Positions 35,423 through 45,154 of a stretch of 64,000 nucleotides of DNA are shown piece by piece (position 1 is the first letter of the stretch; each line of letters opens with the position of its first letter). Source of the DNA: Pseudo-nitzschia pungens (lineage: Eukaryota; Bacillariophyta; Bacillariophyceae; Bacillariales; Bacillariaceae); NCBI GenBank assembly GCA_037355855.1, contig CM074759.1:8556001-8620000 (forward strand), given 5' to 3'. The notes beneath the pieces are model-generated. The model was not told the origin of the DNA. It did not search any database and saw only the letters and a list, made by a program, of their open reading frames with translations. The translations under genes and the position numbers were made by a program.

Positions 35423-35827
35423 TGTTTGGAGGGCTCGTAAAGTCGGTAGATTTTGTACCCTACGAGGTTTGAGTTTCTTAATTGTTCATTTACATTGTTA
35501 AATCCTGAATCCTTTAGATTACTGAGTGAATGGTCCATTCTGTTGTTTATTTGATTGTTTCCTCTCTTACATGCATTCTCGTGTTATTCACTTGATTCTC
35601 TTTATTGCTGATTCACTTAATTCTCTTTCTTTGGTGATGACTCATCGGTCTTTCTCTATTTGCAATGTCTCTAGTCCCGGTCATCTTTATTCCCGGTCTA
35701 TATTCCATCAAGAGTCTTAAGTCCCGGTCACTCTCATTCCCAGTTCCAGTCCATATTCAATAATCTTATTTCATTCAATAGTCTTACGAAGCACATCATA
35801 CGTGCATATGTACGTCACGTCCAAACA
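35423..35827 (-). repeat. Left LTR (3' LTR of the element)
   Basis: 405 bp with the 8-bp terminal inverted repeat TGTTTGGA/TCCAAACA. It appears identical to 39375-39779. The adjacent interior (35828-35845, minus strand CTTTGAAGCAGGGTAGTG) occupies the polypurine-tract position but is only weakly purine-rich. Confidence 0.92.
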
Positions 35828-37230
35828 CACTACCCTGCTTCAAAGACTTTTGAATCACACTTCCTTCAATCAAACTTCCGAACTTCCGTTTCATCATAAT
35901 CACACTTTACTCAAATCCTTGTTGACGTTTCGCCACCCAATCCATTGGATCTTTTCTCTCATTGTTGTCGTATCCGATCTTTATTCGAACTCGTGTTCAG
36001 ATGCGACGTCTCAATCTTCGTACCGTATACATTCAACTCTCAAAACTCTTTATCACCGTATTCATTCAATGCTCAAACTCTTTGTAAAACTCTTTTCATT
36101 TTGTAATCTTTCCTTCCTGTTGCCAGTTGAGTGATATTCCTCTCATTCATCACTCGGACACTTATTTCACATTAATCGATAGCTCATCATTCGCGCGCGC
36201 ATTCATCATTCGCCTTTAGTAACAATTGATTCCGTAGTCCATTCAATTGTTGTCTTTCTTCGTACAATCACATCGGTCTATGTTGCAATCGATCAGTTGC
36301 GCTTCCACACAATCAAATTGCTCCATGTTACGATTGGTCCATTTCCATACCTCCATGCTCTGCATCATCTTTCTCTCCATATTATCGTGTAATCGTCATT
36401 CATTAAATCTTTCATAATTGCCGTCTTCAGTCGATCCGATACGTCTACCGTTCAACCGAATCAAGCTTGCCGTTTTCAATCGATCCGATACGTCTACCGT
36501 TCAATCGAATCAAGCTTTCATGCGATATTCTTCTTTCAATTACTCCGCTTTCCATATTCATTCGCTTCCATCCTGGAATCAATGCCTAAACTCCACACCA
36601 TGCGATTTATCACAATCTTCAACCTCTACCACTGCTCCTTAGATCGTTCAATCGGCTGCTCGTTCATTCATCCGTATCGTGTTTCTTCAACCTCTACCAC
36701 TGCTCCTTAAATCGTTCAATTCAATCGTTCCATGTGACCGACCTGTATCCGTTTGGTCTTTCACTCTTTCGTATATCCTTATCACTGTGAATTGCTCTAC
36801 ACCTGATCGATCTGTTTACCGTAAATATATATTCCGTATCCTATTCCGTAGCTCTTCCGTATCGCGTATCGCTGTCCCTTCCATTTGGCTTTCCGTATAT
36901 ATTCCGTATCCTATCGCCGCATCCTGCGTCTGTTGATCTGTTTGTTCTGTTTAATCCTTTCTTCCATTTCAACTCTTTCGTTCGGGCTTGTTTCGTTTCG
37001 TTCCTTCACAATAATCCTTTATCTGCTTGCCGTATCATTCCATTGTCGGCTTGTTCTTCCGTTGTCGGCTTGTTCTTCTGCTCGCTTTAGCTTTCGTCCA
37101 CTCGATTCGTTAACGTCCTATTGATCTGTTTGTATCCGCTTCGCTCGTTAACGTCCTGTTCCCTTGTATCCTTTCAGCATTCCATTATCCATTGAATCAT
37201 AAAATCATCAAATCACCTCACTACCCTGAT
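35828..37230. other. Non-coding interior of the LTR element
   Basis: About 1.4 kb between the gag stop and the 3' LTR. It is T/C-rich on the plus strand with repeated TTCAATCG and CCGTATA motifs and no frame resembling pol. The interior edge sequence (35828-35845) recurs at 37219-37236 with 17 of 18 matches. Confidence 0.6.
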
Positions 37231-38676
37231 TCAAAGGAGTTGGAATGCGATGCCGGAGAGCTCCGTAGCTAGCTCCCGCACGTTTTGATTTTCCATATGA
37301 TTATCTGCAAGTTGAGACGTCCAGTGGACTGGACGTGCACTCTTATTCCTCTCAAGTTCCCAACATTGTATTGTGGCATGGATGCCATCGCATACAGCAC
37401 ATAGTGGTTTTATCTTTGGAATGTCATTTTCACGGAGTGGACAGTTCTTTGCAATGTGCCCCTTCTCCTGACACCAGCGGCAAATCGTATATTTTAACCA
37501 GGCCATTGCTGAGTGCGCTTTTCCAGTGCCACCGTTGTTGCCGTTGCGCCTGCCGCCGCCGTTGTTGCCGCTGCGCCTGCCACCATCATATTCGTCGTTG
37601 CTGCCGCCTTCGCTGCTGCCGCCTTCGCTGCTGCCGCTGTTGTGTGCATCATCACCATCACCAACATCATATCCGCCGTTGCTATTGTTATTAACATTGT
37701 TGATATCTGCGCCAAGGAGGCTCATATCATTAGGTCTGGTTTGTCCCTTTAGAACAATCACTGAATTGTACAGGTTCGTCGCCGTCATCTCCAGTTTCTC
37801 CCAGATGTCATATATTGGTGTATCCGCATCTCGTAAATCATTTAACCGGGTGGTCAATGAGATCACCAGGTACTGCGGAACGCCACTGAGTAGTGTTGCA
37901 AATAACTCATCGTCTGTTGGTTTGATTGTCTTGTACTGGTATTTCTGCATCAGTCCAAACAATCGCTCGAAAATTTCCCTCGGGTGATCCAATGCCCCCA
38001 TTCCAATTGCCTGTAGGTCCTTATCCAGCTGAATCCTGTCTGATGTATCCGTCCTTCTGTATAGTTTGAACAGCTCTTCAAAGATCCTATGTACTCTGCC
38101 TCGTGGCCAATTCTCCTTGTTTATTGTGTTCTGCTCTTCAGTCACTCCCCGGTCGAGCTTGGATTTCTCAATAATGGCAAGTCCCGTCCTATTGTTGTGG
38201 AATGCCGTACACAAATCGTTTATGGCTTTGATATGTTTTCTCATTGCCCTTCTCTGCTCTGGGGTCATGGTTTCGTGGGACGCTGAGTGGCCGTCGCTTG
38301 GTAGGTCTGGATGCTGCTTCGCCCTCACAAATCCCTCGTACTTGCTTCTGCTTGCATGGGCCAGGAACTGTTGGAACCATCCTTCAAAATCAACATCCCC
38401 GGTATTGGACAGCTTCGGAACCTTGGTATATGGCATGTTGGGATCACTGGAATCACTGTCACTCGAATCACTTGAATCACTCTTCTCTGAATCGTTCTCA
38501 AAATCGTAATCAATTTCGGAGGAATCGTCACTGCTGCTTTCGTCGTCGTCGTCACTGCTGCTATCTTTGGTGACTCTCAGTTCCTCTTCCTCTAACTCTC
38601 TGATTCTTTCTTCTTCTCTTCTTCTTTGTGCATCCGCTCGTCGAAGTCTTCTTCTTAAACGTTCGTCCGCTTCCAT
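37231..38676 (-). CDS. Gag protein of the LTR retrotransposon
   Basis: A 481-residue frame from the ATG at 38676. The N-terminus is Arg/Glu-rich, followed by an acidic Ser/Asp tract. A capsid-like domain of the Copia gag (UBN2-like) type follows (FEELFKLYRRTDTSDRIQLD, ELFATLLSGVPQYLV). A Gly/Asn-rich linker precedes two zinc knuckles: C-RW-C-QEKG-H-IAKN-C (canonical CX2CX4HX4C) and C-AV-C-DGI-H-ATIQ-C (one residue shorter). It packages element RNA. It ends in an ordinary stop with no pol frame or frameshift signal after it. Confidence 0.88.
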   Translation of the reverse strand: MEADERLRRRLRRADAQRRREEERIRELEEEELRVTKDSSSDDDDESSSDDSSEIDYDFENDSEKSDSSDSSDSDSSDPNMPYTKVPKLSNTGDVDFEGWFQQFLAHASRSKYEGFVRAKQHPDLPSDGHSASHETMTPEQRRAMRKHIKAINDLCTAFHNNRTGLAIIEKSKLDRGVTEEQNTINKENWPRGRVHRIFEELFKLYRRTDTSDRIQLDKDLQAIGMGALDHPREIFERLFGLMQKYQYKTIKPTDDELFATLLSGVPQYLVISLTTRLNDLRDADTPIYDIWEKLEMTATNLYNSVIVLKGQTRPNDMSLLGADINNVNNNSNGGYDVGDGDDAHNSGSSEGGSSEGGSNDEYDGGRRSGNNGGGRRNGNNGGTGKAHSAMAWLKYTICRWCQEKGHIAKNCPLRENDIPKIKPLCAVCDGIHATIQCWELERNKSARPVHWTSQLADNHMENQNVRELATELSGIAFQLL

Positions 38677-39374
38677 TAGTCGTTTGTCTTCGTTGTTCTT
38701 GTTCGATGATCAAGCGCGACGCCGACTTGTTTGCTTCTTCTTCTTCTTGTTCTGTTCTCTTTTGCGATTGTTCGTCGAATCAAATCGCCTGCAAGACCAA
38801 ATTCTTTTCGTTGGTCCAAATGTAATTTCTTTCTTCCGCAATCGTACTCGTCTCAGCGAGTCGACAATGATCGTATTCGGTGCAATTTGTTAGCTCTCCA
38901 GAATAGATCCACAGCTGATCAGTGCTGTCTGCAGGACTGGCTTTATACCTCTTGGTCTGCTCCCTTAGTCCACCGCAATCTTATCCGCTTCCGCTTATTG
39001 GACAGATCCAAACCGTGTCCGTGCCCAAGTTCTATGCTCCGGACCGATCTGATGACAATTATATCGTATCCACCGTGTCGTATGGTGAATAGATCTGCAA
39101 TCGTATCTTCGTATCAATACGACGTATCGTATTCGGCTCTTTCTTCTCCGAACACCTGCAAGACTGAGGTCCTTTCCCTCAGTCCAATTCGTAATCGTAA
39201 TTCAGTATTCTCTTCTGCAATCGTAATTCGTTGTTCTTCTGTAATCCTATCCTCCGTGTTTCGTTGTTTCGCACCGGCGGATAGATCCGTAAGACACCCT
39301 TGCTCTCCCCTCGTGTACTGTTCTCTCGTCGTCTTCACAAAGCGCTCAACTGCTAACCGCGATTCTTCGAAGAA

Positions 39375-39779
39375 TGTTTGGAGGGCTCGTAAAGTCGGTA
39401 GATTTTGTACCCTACGAGGTTTGAGTTTCTTAATTGTTCATTTACATTGTTAAATCCTGAATCCTTTAGATTACTGAGTGAATGGTCCATTCTGTTGTTT
39501 ATTTGATTGTTTCCTCTCTTACATGCATTCTCGTGTTATTCACTTGATTCTCTTTATTGCTGATTCACTTAATTCTCTTTCTTTGGTGATGACTCATCGG
39601 TCTTTCTCTATTTGCAATGTCTCTAGTCCCGGTCATCTTTATTCCCGGTCTATATTCCATCAAGAGTCTTAAGTCCCGGTCACTCTCATTCCCAGTTCCA
39701 GTCCATATTCAATAATCTTATTTCATTCAATAGTCTTACGAAGCACATCATACGTGCATATGTACGTCACGTCCAAACA
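39375..39779 (-). repeat. Right LTR (5' LTR of the element)
   Basis: Same length and sequence as the left LTR as far as I can see. The element promoter should lie here on the minus strand. The sequence next to it inside the element (minus strand TTCTTCGAAGAATCG) does not begin with TGG, so a standard tRNA-3'-end primer site is not evident. Confidence 0.92.
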
Positions 39780-39784
39780 GCGTG
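39780..39784 (+). repeat. Target-site duplication, right copy
   Basis: GCGTG, matching 35418-35422. Confidence 0.9.
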
Positions 39785-40856
39785 TTGAGGAAACCCTTTT
39801 TCCGGAGGCCGCGAATCGCGCTGGGTCGGCGGAAGAAACCGCGCTGCTCGACGTTTTGGGGCCGGTCGTGCGGTTCACCACTCCGCTCCGTCTGCCACCT
39901 CGGTTGCACGGGACCGCAGCCGTTCCATCGCCCACCACGCGCTAGCCTACATAGTTTACTCGAGCCGGAGCGTGGTCGAGGTCTCTTGCCCCGGCATCGG
40001 CGCTCTTGCCCTCTCCGTGTGGCCCATGGCATCGGCGTCGGTTTCCCCCCCCCCCGTTCCCCCCCGGGAGTTCGTTCGCGGCTCTTCCTCGGACCCGATC
40101 TGTTGCCCCCTGCGGTGCGGTGCGGTGCGGTTCGGCTTTGGCCCGGAGGACGGCTCGGGCGAGAGACCGGATGGTTCGGGTGGTTCCGTCGCCGCCGCTT
40201 CGGGGGCCTCGGAGGATCGGACACCGAAATGATGCCACGCTGCACTGCACTACACTGCACTGCACTGCACTACACTACACGAGGCTTTCGTGGGATCCCG
40301 GTTGGTTCGGATGGTCTCGCATCATTTATTGGCGGGCCGGTGCATCGCGGCGTGTTGTTTCTATCCTCGGGGAATTCTAATTCGCAACAGCCGTTCCGCT
40401 CGAGTCGATGGTTGTCGATCGATCGCTTCCAAAGCACGAAATGCTGCTATGCAATCATTGGCTTTGGAGAGAGAAATTTCGGAGTTGCGGGGCAGGCAAC
40501 CAGCAATCTAAGTGACCGCCAGACAGTCTTGTACATGGTGCATGCGTTGTAATACTGTATTGTAGTAAACTGTCTGAGTGTAATTCTCGCACGGTACGGT
40601 ACGGTAAACCTTACGGTACGGTAAACCTTACGGTACAGATCCGCAACCTTTTCATGCATGCAAACTATCCTTTGCCACCATGCAATGATACTGGCCAAAT
40701 GATCGGCTCAACGAACCCCGGTTTTGTAGCTCGCAGATATTATCTATAATAAAGATCTCTCGTGAGAAACTCGGTTGCACAATGCAAGACAAGTGTGCTT
40801 GGTATTGCACTTCCCTTCCCCGGCCTTGCGTTGATTTGGTTGTTCGCTCGGTGGAA
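39785..40856. other. GC-rich segment split by the LTR element, right part, and 3' spacer
   Basis: 39785-40265 continues the GC-rich target segment. It contains a C12-type run near 40047-40058 and GGTGC and CACTG repeats (about 40116-40130 and 40230-40275). 40266-40856 is spacer 3' of the glycosyltransferase gene, with short GGTACGGTAA repeats near 40592-40635. No domain is recognised. Confidence 0.35.
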
Positions 40857-42722
40857 TCACTCTGCTTCTGTCCCGCCGCTTCCGCCATCGCGTCCGCTTC
40901 CTGCCGAGAACGTTTCGGCACGGACGTACTCTTCGACGGGCGCGAGCAACCTCGCCGCTTCCTCGACTCCCTCGGATTGCACCAGGACGCGGATCCACGG
41001 CGCAACGTCCTTGTCCCACAATCCCGGAGTGATCCTGGATAGTTTCGCATCGTACGTTTCGAGGGATCGGTCGTTGCGGTAGTCGGTCCGCCGCTCCAAA
41101 AAGGCTTCGGGACCTCCCAGGTAGTGGTTCAACCGAAACAGGGACGAAAAATAGTCGGCACCGGAATCGGAAGCCCCGTTCGTGCCGCAGACCTTGGACG
41201 GATTGTGAATGGTTCTGGCGTGGTTCTCTCGGGTCCAGACCAGGTCCGACTCCTTTGCGCGCTTGACGTTGATCATCACCTTGCTGAACTTGCTGTTGCG
41301 CTTGATGTGTTCGAGTTCCCGAAACGTCGAGAGGAGGGACCGATCGATGCGGGTTCCCAGTGGCCAGTCACCGGTCTTCCACACCGAAGCGTTTGTACTA
41401 GCCCCGAGGGTTCCCGCGTAACGGATCCCCGGCATTCGAACACACTTGGGCAAAAAGTCCGTGTGCTTCTTTTTGGTGTGGTCGATTTTTCCGTCTTCGC
41501 GTTGAATGTAACCCAGAATCGTAGAGTTGAGCAGGGACGGCAGGTCCTTGCGGAGGTGCATGTAGCGCTTTCGCTCGGCCTTGACCCGGTACAGGTACTT
41601 TTTCTTGGTTTCGGCCGAGGGGTGGTCGAACCGGACCACCTCGTCGTCGTGCGGATAATTGAAGATCATGTACTCGTCGTTGTCCGTGAGCAGCGTCCAG
41701 GATCGATTCCGTGCCTTGTGGTAGGCCAGGCACTGGTTAGCAAAGTAGACCTGGCGTTCCCGCACGTAGGATTGCTTGGTCCGGTAGCGCTTTTCGGGGG
41801 GGAGGAAGAAGTCGGGCCAGAGGGTGATCTCGATTTTGTCCTTCCAGAGGTCGATCAGTTCGAGGATCCGAGAGATGGCCCGCGGCGAGTTGTTCGGGTC
41901 GAGGGCAATGACCAGACCATCAAGGGGGAGCGTAGCGTAGTGGTAGGGGATCCATTCGGCCAGGCGGATTGTGTCTTCGAGCTGAATGAGACAGGCCGAC
42001 ATTCCCCTCTTGGAGCGTGTCGATGACGCTGATGGGGTGCGGTGTCGATGGAAAAATTCCAGCAGGAGATTCCCATCGTCCATTTTTGTCGCGTTTGTCC
42101 AATGCGTCTTAGTATGTGTATGCGGATCGATAGTAGTTGGAGACGAGATAGCAAGGTGATGATCCGCGATTTCTGTCGTTATTGCTGATGCGGTTGTTCC
42201 ATTGACTTTCTCCACGGAGGATCGGAGCAGTGTTTGATCGGTGTTTGTTGTTGTTTCGTCTCGGGCAGCGCGTTCCGTTGCACCCGAAGTCAATTTCGAG
42301 GCTTCCGGCGGTGCGGACGCCGCCGGGGCTCTGAACATCCGGTTTCTTTGGTCGGGGCTTTGATCCGAAATTCCGGCCGTATCGATAATCGTCACTGTCT
42401 CTGAATCATCGCTCGTGACATTGTCACTTCTGCCGTAGCCGTCCTTCGAGAACGAAAGAGGGAACGTTGGTATTGCCGGTGATTCGTTTTGTCCCCCCGC
42501 GGCGTTCGGATTGTCTCCCGTCGGAGAATCGCGGTCGGAGTTGTTGTAATAGAAGTAGTCAATAGTGGGAGTTTTGTACTCGTAGCTTGACGTGGTTGTC
42601 GCGAAGAAAATGAGATTCCGAAAGGTGTGTTTCGACATCTGGGTGTTGACAAACAGAAGAAACCCGCCAAGCACAACAATAGCAATCGTGGTGCTCGTTG
42701 GCCGGTTCGATAGACGCGACAT
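40857..42722 (-). CDS. GT92/DUF23-like glycosyltransferase, type II membrane protein
   Basis: The ATG at 42722 is used because the longer frame starts with GTG. The 621-residue protein has a short tail, a hydrophobic anchor (TTIAIVVLGGFLLFV) and a long low-complexity stem of about 200 residues. The catalytic domain contains EDTIRLAEWIPYHYATLP, LVIALDPNNSPRAI and LLTDNDEYMIFNYPHDDE, an Asp-x-Asp-type metal and sugar-nucleotide site at about residue 345. LFRLNHYLGGPEAFLERRTD follows near the end. This order fits GT92/DUF23-like, GT-A-fold transferases. It should act in the Golgi lumen; donor and acceptor are unknown. No frame break is seen. Confidence 0.78.
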   Translation of the reverse strand: MSRLSNRPTSTTIAIVVLGGFLLFVNTQMSKHTFRNLIFFATTTSSYEYKTPTIDYFYYNNSDRDSPTGDNPNAAGGQNESPAIPTFPLSFSKDGYGRSDNVTSDDSETVTIIDTAGISDQSPDQRNRMFRAPAASAPPEASKLTSGATERAARDETTTNTDQTLLRSSVEKVNGTTASAITTEIADHHLAISSPTTIDPHTHTKTHWTNATKMDDGNLLLEFFHRHRTPSASSTRSKRGMSACLIQLEDTIRLAEWIPYHYATLPLDGLVIALDPNNSPRAISRILELIDLWKDKIEITLWPDFFLPPEKRYRTKQSYVRERQVYFANQCLAYHKARNRSWTLLTDNDEYMIFNYPHDDEVVRFDHPSAETKKKYLYRVKAERKRYMHLRKDLPSLLNSTILGYIQREDGKIDHTKKKHTDFLPKCVRMPGIRYAGTLGASTNASVWKTGDWPLGTRIDRSLLSTFRELEHIKRNSKFSKVMINVKRAKESDLVWTRENHARTIHNPSKVCGTNGASDSGADYFSSLFRLNHYLGGPEAFLERRTDYRNDRSLETYDAKLSRITPGLWDKDVAPWIRVLVQSEGVEEAARLLAPVEEYVRAETFSAGSGRDGGSGGTEAE

Positions 42723-42857
42723 TATTGGCTCTCCGACGGATAGTGGTTTGTACGGCACACCAACACGCGGCGCTTTTCTTGTTTCCCCTGCAGTAGTGGG
42801 GGATGTTTTGTCAGGTTGTCGAGCTCGAATACGTTTAACAGAACAGTAGTCTACCTC

Positions 42858-43012
42858 TGATGCGATGCGATGCGATGCGATGCGATGCGATGCTGAAATG
42901 CGATCAGATGCGATCAGATGCGATGAGATGAGATGCGATGAGATGAGATGCTATCAGATGCGATCAGATGCGATGCGATGAGTTGTGATGCGATGCGATG
43001 CCCTGCGTTCCT
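42858..43012. repeat. GATGC-type pentanucleotide tract
   Basis: Irregular tandem repeats of GATGC, interrupted by GATCA and GATGA units, about 150 bp, in the 5' flank of the glycosyltransferase gene. Confidence 0.85.
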
Positions 43013-43640
43013 CCTGGTCGGAAAAGCTCGTTCACAGGTCTCGCGGAGGATGCTTCATGGATGATGCGTGTTCTTGCGTCGTTACGTGAGACAAATGCTC
43101 CGAGTCTACGGTATGTATGCGAGGTAATTATTAGGAGAACTCAATGCTCTGCTACACGTAAACCTTACCGATGAGGGTTTACGTGTGGAGGACCAAAATT
43201 CAAATTTTGTTTCAAACCGTCAGATACCGTATATAACGGATCGTACAGCAACCTTACCGTAACGGTGCATCCAAGCTGCGAGATCAAACCCCCATCAAAT
43301 TATGCCCACCACATTGCGAAGCACAAAAGCAATAAAAGTAAGGGTTTAGTGACTCAAGTCGTCGTGACACCGTAGAACACAGTACATTTTCAACATCGCA
43401 TCAGCATATAAAGCGTCCGTCGGTCTACCGTATTTTCTATCGAAAACCTCGAAATTGGACCTCGGGGGGTAAGTAACTTAGTGGAGTTGTTTTCCGCCAT
43501 CATGGCCTCTATTTTTTTACCTAGAAGAGTACATTCTAAAAGTACCTTACTACGACAGTACAAGAAGTACCAGCAATAGCAGCAGTAGTACTAGTAGTAC
43601 TACTTGTAGTATCATGTAGTACTAGTACTAAATCAGGGTC
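43013..43640. other. Intergenic DNA with repeat fragments
   Basis: About 43341-43395 resembles the outer end of the SAP-like element (AAGGGTTTA, then GTAGAACACAGTAC; compare 47940-47985). About 43450-43515 is a partial copy of the repeat at 24020-24135. Confidence 0.5.
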
Positions 43641-44640
43641 CAGCATCCTGCCTAGCATCCTAGTATTTCGAATGTCCACCTTATTTCTGTAAAGTTCTGT
43701 CTATATCTTAGCACACTGAATGTCTTATAATATATAGCTGCTAAGAGCTGGGGTATGTAGATCTGGTACAAATCCTACTAGAAGGGCCCAGTGTCTACTA
43801 TCCTATTTGGTATGTCCCCCTTCTTTCTGAACAGTTCCGTCTATCTTTTACTAGCACACTGAATATCTTGTAATATATAGCTGCAAAGAGCTGGGGTATG
43901 TAGATAGTTGGGGTTGTTGGGGTTGGGGTTGGGGTTGTTGGGGTTGGGGTTGTTTGGGTTAACCCCAACAATAACCCCGACAACCCCAACCCCAACCTAA
44001 CTATGGTACAAATCCTACTAGAAGGGCCCAGCGTCTACTATCATATTTGGTATGTCTCCCTTCTTTCTGAGCAGTTCAGTCTATCTTTTAGCACACTGAA
44101 TATCTTATAATATTACAAGGCTATTAAGAGCTGGGGTATGTAGATATGGTACAAGTTCTACTAGAAGGGCCCAGCATCGTCCTGCTTACTAGCATCCTGT
44201 TCACTATCACCTATAGCACAGTGCAGTTTGGTTCATCAGTTAGCATCCTGTATATCTCCTAAACAGGATACTAGACAGGATCATACTAGTAGGCCCTTGC
44301 AGTAGGATTTGTGTCAGATCTACATACCCCAACTTTTAGCAGCCCTATAATGTAAGATATACAGCAGGATACTAAGATAGTAAGAACGCAACTGTAAAAC
44401 CAAGAAGGCGATACTAAACAGGATGCTAGACAGGATGCTAGGCCCTTCCAGTAGGATTTGTACCAGATCTACTACATACCCCAACTCTTAGCAGCCCTAT
44501 AATATAAGATGGACAAGATGCTAAGATAAGAACGGAACTGTAGAACCAAGAAGAAGGCGATACTAAACAGGATGCTAGTAGACAGGATGCTAGGCCCTCC
44601 TTGTAGTAGGATTTGTACCAGATTGTAGTAGTACTACTAC
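43641..44640. repeat. Satellite-like family, mixed orientation
   Basis: Several units with the core ACAAATCCTACTAGAAGG (near 43770 and 44010) and, further right, units in the opposite orientation (CCTTCCAGTAGGATTTGTA near 44450). A G-rich GGGGTTG tract with its complement directly after it forms a hairpin-like block at about 43911-43997. Confidence 0.8.
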
Positions 44641-45154
44641 TGTAATGCATGGTGATGTATTACAATATTATACAAGAGTGAGGTTATTCAGTAGTAGAAG
44701 TACTAGTTACTAGTAATAGGGATTCATCCTTCATCCTCGCACCCACCAGCAGCATGTTGTTGGGTAATTTGACCTAACATTCTTGTTACTGGAACTGGTA
44801 TCATTCGATCCAACGCTGAGGACCTGGCCATTTCAGACTGAATAATGGTATTCGAATCCCAATGTCCTCTATGATCAATGACCTATATGACCATTGCCAA
44901 GGTTCTTTATGACCATTTCAAAGCTTCTCCATGACCTTCGCACATTCGCACATTCCCACATTCGCTTCGTATCTGAATCCGTACGGTAACCTTACTTGTA
45001 CTACACGTATCAGCAACAGTGCCATTGCCATTGCCACTGCCACTGCCACTGCCACTGCCACTGCCCCAGTCCCCCGGTGCCAGTGCAAGTCCGAATAAAC
45101 CCGAAACTTCCCCAAACCTTCCAGTCTCAAAATCTGAATGAATCTTCCTCGACC
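44641..45154. other. Retroelement leader fragment and 5' flank of the dehydrogenase gene
   Basis: About 44865-44940 matches the leader of the gag relic (31880-31955; shared TTTCAAAGCTTCTC). About 44690-44735 matches 55165-55195 (GGGATTCATCCT). A (CCACTG)n/(CCATTG)n tract at 45020-45065 lies in the probable 5' UTR. Confidence 0.5.

Larger units (their letters stand above)
35423..39779 (-). mobile_element. Gag-only LTR retrotransposon (complete, 4357 bp)
   Basis: Two LTRs of equal length (405 bp) in direct orientation, each starting TGTTTGGA and ending TCCAAACA, are flanked by a 5-bp target duplication. The only substantial frame is a gag on the minus strand, so the right LTR is the 5' LTR. 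No protease, reverse transcriptase, RNase H or integrase was found in the 3.5-kb interior, so the element must depend on enzymes supplied elsewhere. I saw no difference between the LTRs by eye, which means a very recent insertion. Confidence 0.9.

Noticed and set aside
39340..39374. Standard tRNA primer-binding site next to the 5' LTR
   Set aside because: The interior sequence does not start with TGG, and I cannot match it to a tRNA 3' end by eye.
44840..44870. tRNA-like T-arm motif (ATTCGAATCC)
   Set aside because: No acceptor stem, D-arm or anticodon arm can be built around it.
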